Shown here piece after piece: positions 59,320-64,000 of a stretch of DNA of 64,000 nt. Position 1 is the first letter of the stretch, and each line of letters opens with the position of its first letter. The stretch is taken from NCBI RefSeq assembly GCF_030817415.1, contig NZ_JAUSZI010000002.1, positions 4,278,001 to 4,342,000 on the forward strand. The letters run 5' to 3'. The notes below the pieces were generated by a model. It was not told where the DNA came from. It worked only from the letters and a program-made list of their open reading frames with translations, and searched no databases. Position numbers and translations under genes: made by a program. The DNA is from Streptomyces umbrinus (GTDB lineage: Bacteria > Actinomycetota > Actinomycetes > Streptomycetales > Streptomycetaceae).

Positions 59320-59345
59320 AACAGTGGCCCGGGGCTCAGCATTCC
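59320..59345 (-). promoter_or_regulatory. SigR-dependent autoregulatory promoter
   Basis: On the minus strand GGAAT (59345-59341), an 18-base spacer and GTT (59322-59320) match the SigR consensus GGAAT-N18-GTT exactly. It lies in the short gap after the hydrolase gene and reads into the SigR' start. Confidence 0.92.
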
Positions 59346-59351
59346 CGGGGG

Positions 59352-59999
59352 TCACCCGAGTGAGGAGGTCCACTTCAGTACGCCATCGGTGATGATCTTC
59401 AGGGCCTGGTCCTGGTCGATCGGGGCACGCTTCGGCACGGCGAAGCCATGATCGCCGTACGGCACCTCGACCATCTCGTACGCGCCCTCCGGGAACTCCT
59501 CCGGCCTGCCGAACGGGTCGTTGCCGCCCTGGACGACCAGCGTGGGCACTCCGGCCCCGAGCAGTTCGTCGGCGCGGGACTTCTCCGGCTTGCCCGGCGG
59601 GTGGAGGGGGAAGCTGAGCGCGAGGACGGCGTGGGCGCCGAGTTCGGTGGCCGTGCGGCAGGCGACGCGGGCTCCGGCGCTGCGGCCGCCCGCGATCACC
59701 GGCAGCCCGGGCTTCACCAGGGCGGGCCAGATGCCCCGCCATCCCACGTCCAGCGTCTTCGGCGCGGGCGCGAGCTTCTTGCCCGCCACCCGCCAGGGCT
59801 GCTCGACGCGGGCCACGCTCACACCGTGGGCGGGCAGCTCCGCGGCGAGCGCCCGGAGGTCCCGCGCCTCGGTCCCGCCGCCGGCGCCATGGCTGACGGC
59901 CAGCACCAGCCGCGCCTTCCTCGCCCGGTGCCAGGTGACGCGGGCCGTACCCGCGTCGGTGTCGATGGTCTCGATGATCTCCGTCACATGATCCGTCAC
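59352..59999 (-). CDS. Alpha/beta-hydrolase family protein (dienelactone hydrolase-like)
   Basis: 215 residues from GTG 59997-59999, one base after the SRAP stop. The oxyanion segment VSHGAGGG, nucleophile Ser in IAGGRSAGARVA, acid Asp in VVQGGNDPFG and His in YGDHGFAVPK make a complete triad. Family members include predicted KANL3/Tex30-type hydrolases; substrate unknown. Co-transcribed with the SRAP gene and ending just before the sigR promoter. Confidence 0.88.
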   Translation of the reverse strand: MTDHVTEIIETIDTDAGTARVTWHRARKARLVLAVSHGAGGGTEARDLRALAAELPAHGVSVARVEQPWRVAGKKLAPAPKTLDVGWRGIWPALVKPGLPVIAGGRSAGARVACRTATELGAHAVLALSFPLHPPGKPEKSRADELLGAGVPTLVVQGGNDPFGRPEEFPEGAYEMVEVPYGDHGFAVPKRAPIDQDQALKIITDGVLKWTSSLG

Positions 60000-60000
60000 G

Positions 60001-60816
60001 TCAGAAGAGTGTGCCCTCTTCGGGCCCCTCCAGCTCCTTCAGCAGCTCCGGCCCGTTGTTGCGGACATTGCTCACGGCCGTGGAGACGGGGTAGGCCCGC
60101 ATCAGCCCCTCCGGGGGCGGCGCGAGCAGGGAGCGCAGGTCCTCGACATCCGTACGGGACGGGTCGAGCCAGGAGTCCCAGCGGTCCGGGGTGAGCATGA
60201 GCGGCATGCGCGGGTGGATGTCGGCCAGCGCGCGCGGCCCCTCCTCCGGTCCGACGGCGAGCGGCGAGGTCTCGGCCTCCGTGGTGATGACGGAGCACGT
60301 CACCCACCAGGCCCGCGGATGGTCGTCGGGCAGCGTCTTGTCACGCCAGAACTCGTACAGCCCGGCCATCGCGAAGACGGACCCGTCGGCGGGGAGCACG
60401 AAGTAGGGCTGCTTGCGCGGCCGCTTCTTCTTGCCCTCGACCTCCAGCTCGCGCTCACCGGTCCCGGTCACCCACTCGTAGTAGCCGTCGGCGGGGATGA
60501 TGCAGCGCCGGGTGGCGAAGGCCCGCCGGTACGAGGGCTTCTCGTGGACGGTCTCGGCCCGGGCGTTGATCATCCGGGCGCCGCCCTCGGGGGTCTTCGA
60601 CCAGGACGGGACGAGCCCCCACTTGAGCGTGCGCAGCTGCCGAACCGGCTTCGGGTCTCCCGCGTCCTTAAGAGGACGGTCCAGGACCGCGTAGACCTCT
60701 TTGGTGGGAGCCACGTTGAAATCGGGGGCCAGAGCCTCCTCCGGCTCCCACTTCTCGATCTCAAAGATTCCTGCGAGATCCTCGGGTCCACGACTCGCTG
60801 CATACCGTCCGCACAT
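60001..60816 (-). CDS. SOS response-associated peptidase (SRAP/YedK, HMCES-like)
   Basis: 271 residues starting MCGRYA; after Met removal Cys2 forms a stable thiazolidine link to abasic sites in single-stranded DNA, shielding them. Other conserved parts are FNVAPTKEVYAVL, MINARAETVHEKPSYRRAF, RRCIIPADGYYEW and the His in DIHPRMPLML. Two basic/variable insertions are present (VEGKKKRPRKQPYF). The next gene overlaps its end by proximity only (one base between). Confidence 0.95.
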   Translation of the reverse strand: MCGRYAASRGPEDLAGIFEIEKWEPEEALAPDFNVAPTKEVYAVLDRPLKDAGDPKPVRQLRTLKWGLVPSWSKTPEGGARMINARAETVHEKPSYRRAFATRRCIIPADGYYEWVTGTGERELEVEGKKKRPRKQPYFVLPADGSVFAMAGLYEFWRDKTLPDDHPRAWWVTCSVITTEAETSPLAVGPEEGPRALADIHPRMPLMLTPDRWDSWLDPSRTDVEDLRSLLAPPPEGLMRAYPVSTAVSNVRNNGPELLKELEGPEEGTLF

Positions 60817-60921
60817 ACGTGCCAGACTGCCAGGCCCGCCCGTCGCCCGACCACCACCCCTCAACGATTGCGCTACGCGCAAACCCCTGTTGACCACGAC
60901 CCGAGGGAGCCCAACCCCACA

Positions 60922-61644
60922 ATGGACAGCATCGCCGCCACCTCGCTGGCCTCCCTCTGGGACGAGGTTTTCGGGAGCCAGCCCGACCCGGACACCTGGG
61001 TGGTCATAGCCACGATGGTCGCGGCACTGGCCGTGATCGTCCCGCACAACGTCTGGCGGCTCTCGCGCAACGCCATCACCATCGCGCACGAGGGCGGCCA
61101 CGGTCTGGTGGCGCTGCTCACGGGCCGCAGCCTCAGCGGCATCCGGCTGCACTCCGACACCAGCGGCCTCACCGTCAGCCGCGGCAAGCCGACCGGCCTC
61201 GGCATGATCCTCACGGCGGCCTCCGGCTACACCGCTCCCCCACTGCTCGGCCTCGGCGGCGCCGCGCTTCTGGCTGCGGGGCACATCACGGCCCTGTTGT
61301 GGCTGGCCACGCTGCTCCTCGTGGCGATGCTGGTGATGATCCGCAACGCGTACGGCGCCCTCACGGTCCTCCTCACCGGCGGCACGTTCGTGGTGGTCTC
61401 CTGGCTGGCCGGCCCCCAGGTCCAGGCCGCCTTCGCCTACGCCGTCGTCTGGTTCCTCCTCCTCGGCGGCGTCCGCCCGGCCTTCGAACTCCAGATGAAG
61501 CGCAGCCGCGGCGGAGCCGGCGACTCCGACGCCGACCAGCTCTCCCGCCTGACCCACGTCCCGGCGGGCGTATGGCTGTTCCTGTTCCACGCGGTGTCAC
61601 TGTGCTCACTGCTGGGCGGGGGCAGGTGGCTGCTGGGGTTGTGA
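60922..61644 (+). CDS. M50-family membrane metallopeptidase
   Basis: 240 residues from ATG 60922. The zinc motif ITIAHEGGHGLVALLTGR (HExxH) lies in the second membrane segment, and GLGMILTAASGYTAPPLLGL forms the next; six or so helices in all. The classical C-terminal NPDG motif of S2P is replaced by a segment around MIRNAYGALTVLLTGG, as in the M50B subgroup. Substrate unknown. Divergent from the SRAP gene. Confidence 0.88.
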   Translation: MDSIAATSLASLWDEVFGSQPDPDTWVVIATMVAALAVIVPHNVWRLSRNAITIAHEGGHGLVALLTGRSLSGIRLHSDTSGLTVSRGKPTGLGMILTAASGYTAPPLLGLGGAALLAAGHITALLWLATLLLVAMLVMIRNAYGALTVLLTGGTFVVVSWLAGPQVQAAFAYAVVWFLLLGGVRPAFELQMKRSRGGAGDSDADQLSRLTHVPAGVWLFLFHAVSLCSLLGGGRWLLGL

Positions 61645-61780
61645 GCCGCGCCCCGTGGGGGGCTGTATCGATATGCGGCTCCGCCGCGTGGGCGCGACCA
61701 GCCACAACGCGCCCGCAGCCAACCCACGACCCACGTTCCCGGCCAAACCCAGCAGAGCGAACCCCCACTAAAGTGAGGGC

Positions 61781-63097
61781 ATGCCCGTTAACGCCGCCCA
61801 CACCGCCCTCTGGCCCGCCCCGCACGCGAGCGGAGCCGTCGACGCGACGGTCCACGTGCCCGGGTCCAAGTCGGTCACCAACCGCGCCCTCGTCCTCGCC
61901 GCCCTCGCGGCGGAGCCCGGCTGGCTGCGCCGCCCCCTCCGCTCCCGCGACACCCTCCTGATGGCCGGCGCCCTGCGTGCGATGGGCGTGGGCATCGAGG
62001 AGGGCGTCGGCCCCGACGGCTCCGGCGAGGCCTGGCGTGTCATCCCCTCGGGCCTGCACGGCCCGGCGACGGTCGACGTCGGCAACGCCGGCACGGTGAT
62101 GCGGTTCCTGCCCCCGGTCGCCGCCCTCGCGGACGGCCCCATCCGGTTCGACGGCGACCCGCGTTCGTACGAGCGCCCCCTGCACGGAGTGATCGACGCG
62201 CTGCGCGCCCTCGGCGCCCGTATCGACGACGACAGCCGCGGCGCGCTGCCGCTGACCGTGCACGGCTCCGGGGCGCTGGAGGGCGGCCCGGTGGAGATCG
62301 ACGCGTCCTCGTCGTCCCAGTTCGTGTCGGCGCTCCTGCTGTCCGGCCCGCGCTTCAACCAGGGCGTGGAGGTCCGGCACACCGGTTCGAGGCTCCCCTC
62401 CATGCCGCACATCCGGATGACCGTCGACATGCTGCGCTCGATCGGTGCCCAGGTGGACACCCCGGAGTCGGGCGGCGAGCCGAACGTCTGGCGGGTCACA
62501 CCGGGCGCGCTCCTCGGCCGCGACCTCACCGTCGAGCCGGACCTGTCGAACGCCCAGCCCTTCCTTGCGTCCGCCCTGGTCACCGGCGGCAGGGTCGTCA
62601 TCCCGGACTGGCCGCTGCGCACCACCCAGCCCGGTGACAAGCTGCGTGAGATCTTCACCGAGATGGGCGGTTCCTGCGAACTGACCGACCGGGGCCTGGA
62701 GTTCACCGGCTCCGGCTCGATCCACGGCATCGACGTGGACCTCGGCGAGGTCGGCGAACTGACGCCGGGCATCGCGGCGGTCGCGGCCCTCGCCGACTCC
62801 CCCTCCACCCTCCGCGGCGTGGCCCATCTGCGTCTGCACGAGACGGACCGGCTGGCCGCGCTCACCAAGGAGATCAACGAACTGGGCGGCGACGTCACCG
62901 AGACCGCCGACGGCCTCCACATCCGCCCGCGCCGGCTGCACGGCGGGGTCTTCCACACGTACGACGACCACCGCATGGCCACCGCGGGCGCGATCATCGG
63001 CCTCGCGGTCGACGACGTACAGATCGAGAACGTGGCGACGACGGCGAAGACCCTGCCGGACTTCCCCGATCTGTGGACCGGAATGCTCGGGAACTGA
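61781..63097 (+). CDS. aroA: 3-phosphoshikimate 1-carboxyvinyltransferase (EPSP synthase)
   Basis: 438 residues from ATG 61781. It joins PEP to shikimate-3-phosphate in the chorismate pathway. Motifs: [59 protein letters not shown], and [20 protein letters not shown]. It is followed 16 bp later by rsgA, as in many actinobacteria, so the two are probably co-transcribed. Confidence 0.96.
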   Translation: MPVNAAHTALWPAPHASGAVDATVHVPGSKSVTNRALVLAALAAEPGWLRRPLRSRDTLLMAGALRAMGVGIEEGVGPDGSGEAWRVIPSGLHGPATVDVGNAGTVMRFLPPVAALADGPIRFDGDPRSYERPLHGVIDALRALGARIDDDSRGALPLTVHGSGALEGGPVEIDASSSSQFVSALLLSGPRFNQGVEVRHTGSRLPSMPHIRMTVDMLRSIGAQVDTPESGGEPNVWRVTPGALLGRDLTVEPDLSNAQPFLASALVTGGRVVIPDWPLRTTQPGDKLREIFTEMGGSCELTDRGLEFTGSGSIHGIDVDLGEVGELTPGIAAVAALADSPSTLRGVAHLRLHETDRLAALTKEINELGGDVTETADGLHIRPRRLHGGVFHTYDDHRMATAGAIIGLAVDDVQIENVATTAKTLPDFPDLWTGMLGN

Positions 63098-63113
63098 CGG
63101 GCGGACCGGGATC

Positions 63114-64000
63114 ATGCGCCGTTACGGCAAGCACACCGACGAGGACGACATCCGCCAGCGCCCGAACCGCAAGGGCAACCGGCCTCGTACGAACATCCGC
63201 CCCAAGCACGAGGAGGCGGTCGAGGGCATGGTCCTCACCGTCGACCGGGGCCGCCTGACCTGCCTGGTGGACGACCGGGTCGTCATGGCGATGAAGGCCC
63301 GCGAACTGGGCCGCAAGGCCGCGGTCGTCGGCGACCGGGTGGCCATCGTCGGCGACCTGTCCGGCGAGAAGGACACCCTGGCCCGCATCGTCCGCATCGA
63401 GCCGCGCACCTCCGTGCTGCGCCGCACGGCCGACGACGACGATCCGTACGAGCGTGTGGTCGTCGCCAACGCCGACCAGCTGGCCATCGTCACGGCCCTG
63501 GCCGACCCCGAGCCCCGCCCGCGCCTCATCGACCGCTGCCTGGTGGCGGCGTACGACGGCGGTCTGGACCCCCTGCTGGTCCTGACGAAGTCGGACCTGG
63601 CCCCGCCCGACGAACTCCTGGAGATGTACGGGGCGTTGGGCGTCCCGTACATCGTGACGAGCCGTCAGGAGCTGGAGAGCGGCGAGGCACTGGACCGCGT
63701 GCACAAGCAACTGGACGGCAAGATCACAGCGTTCGTGGGCCACTCGGGCGTCGGCAAGACGACACTCGTCAACGCGCTCGTGTCGCGGGAGCGACGACGC
63801 TCGACGGGCGTGGTCAACGCGGTCACCGGCCGAGGCAGGCACACCACGACATCGGCGCGGGCGATCCCCCTGCCCGACAACGACGGCTGGGTCGTCGACA
63901 CGCCGGGCGTACGGTCCTTCGGCCTGCACCATGTGGACCCGTCCCGCGTCATCAAGGCCTTCCCCGACCTGGAACCCGGCACCGAGGGCTGTCCGCGCGC
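63114..64000 (+). CDS. rsgA: Ribosome small subunit GTPase RsgA (3' truncated by the window)
   Basis: 295 codons are present from ATG 63114; the frame is open to the window end. The circularly permuted GTPase order is clear: an OB-fold (about residues 35-100), G4 LVLTKSDLAPP, then G1 FVGHSGVGKTTLVNAL, a Thr-rich G2 (GRGRHTTTSARAI) and G3 VVDTPGVRSFGLHHVD. The first Cys of the C-terminal zinc finger is seen at GTEGCPR just before the cut. It helps late maturation of the 30S ribosomal subunit. Confidence 0.95.
   Translation, partial: MRRYGKHTDEDDIRQRPNRKGNRPRTNIRPKHEEAVEGMVLTVDRGRLTCLVDDRVVMAMKARELGRKAAVVGDRVAIVGDLSGEKDTLARIVRIEPRTSVLRRTADDDDPYERVVVANADQLAIVTALADPEPRPRLIDRCLVAAYDGGLDPLLVLTKSDLAPPDELLEMYGALGVPYIVTSRQELESGEALDRVHKQLDGKITAFVGHSGVGKTTLVNALVSRERRRSTGVVNAVTGRGRHTTTSARAIPLPDNDGWVVDTPGVRSFGLHHVDPSRVIKAFPDLEPGTEGCPR

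Overview
The window is a stretch of Streptomyces core chromosome. The signs are very high GC with G/C-biased third codon positions, many GTG starts and ATGA/GTGA start-stop overlaps, GGAGG ribosome sites, and Streptomyces-specific genes (dasR-dasABC, sigH with its anti-sigma factor, sigR-rsrA, wblE, sodN-sodX, nrdABS with a B12 riboswitch). From memory, the gene order follows the S. coelicolor region from about SCO5263 down to SCO5211, read left to right. No CRISPR array, prophage, transposase, tRNA or rRNA was seen.

Layout. 1-7.6 kb: a truncated gene, a small HTH/Clp-N operon behind twin palindromes, an MDR oxidoreductase, malic enzyme, and a polar amino acid ABC transporter. 7.6-14.8 kb: a methyltransferase, a CGNR protein, nickel superoxide dismutase with its maturation protease, an AraC regulator, an ECF42-type sigma factor with its YCII partner, a RibD-like reductase, a TetR and a GNAT. 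14.8-19.0 kb: the most unusual locus, a polyprenyl diphosphate synthase just downstream of a cyclic-nucleotide-domain shell protein of the EshA/EshB type (Family 2B encapsulin), flanked by a 54-bp minisatellite on one side and a divergent small protein on the other. 19.1-26.8 kb: amidase, PLP enzyme, Na+/H+ antiporter, ZnF-UBP protein, the sigH operon, a membrane protein, a lipid kinase and wblE. 27-31.6 kb: a PdtaS-like histidine kinase next to wblE (the same pairing as whiB1-pdtaS in mycobacteria), a TetR/SDR pair and a SIS isomerase.

31.9-38.9 kb is the chitin/N-acetylglucosamine hub: nagB, a GH3 hexosaminidase, the DasABC chitobiose importer and the global regulator dasR. dre-like palindromes lie in front of nagB, dasA and dasR, and one orphan copy lies in front of the histidine kinase. 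39-45.3 kb: peptide/pyruvate-type carriers (CstA-YbdD, DUF3311-MctP), a nucleoside hydrolase and a GNAT. 45.4-50.4 kb: nrdA-nrdB-nrdS behind a cobalamin riboswitch, so class Ia ribonucleotide reductase is shut off when B12 is available. 50.4-58.0 kb: peptide deformylase, a TPR protein, two HD-domain membrane proteins (one frameshifted at a run of seven A), and a cluster of three Roadblock/LC7-like proteins with a DUF4388 protein. 58.1-64 kb: rsrA-sigR with the autoregulatory sigma-R promoter, a hydrolase, an SRAP protein, an M50 protease, aroA and the 5' part of rsgA.

Recurrent intergenic elements (GGGGCGCGGGGAACTGCGCG type) sit at many gene ends, often as inverted pairs, and probably serve as transcription terminators. 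Locus names from S. coelicolor, M. tuberculosis comparisons and family assignments come from memory and motif reading; no database search was run.
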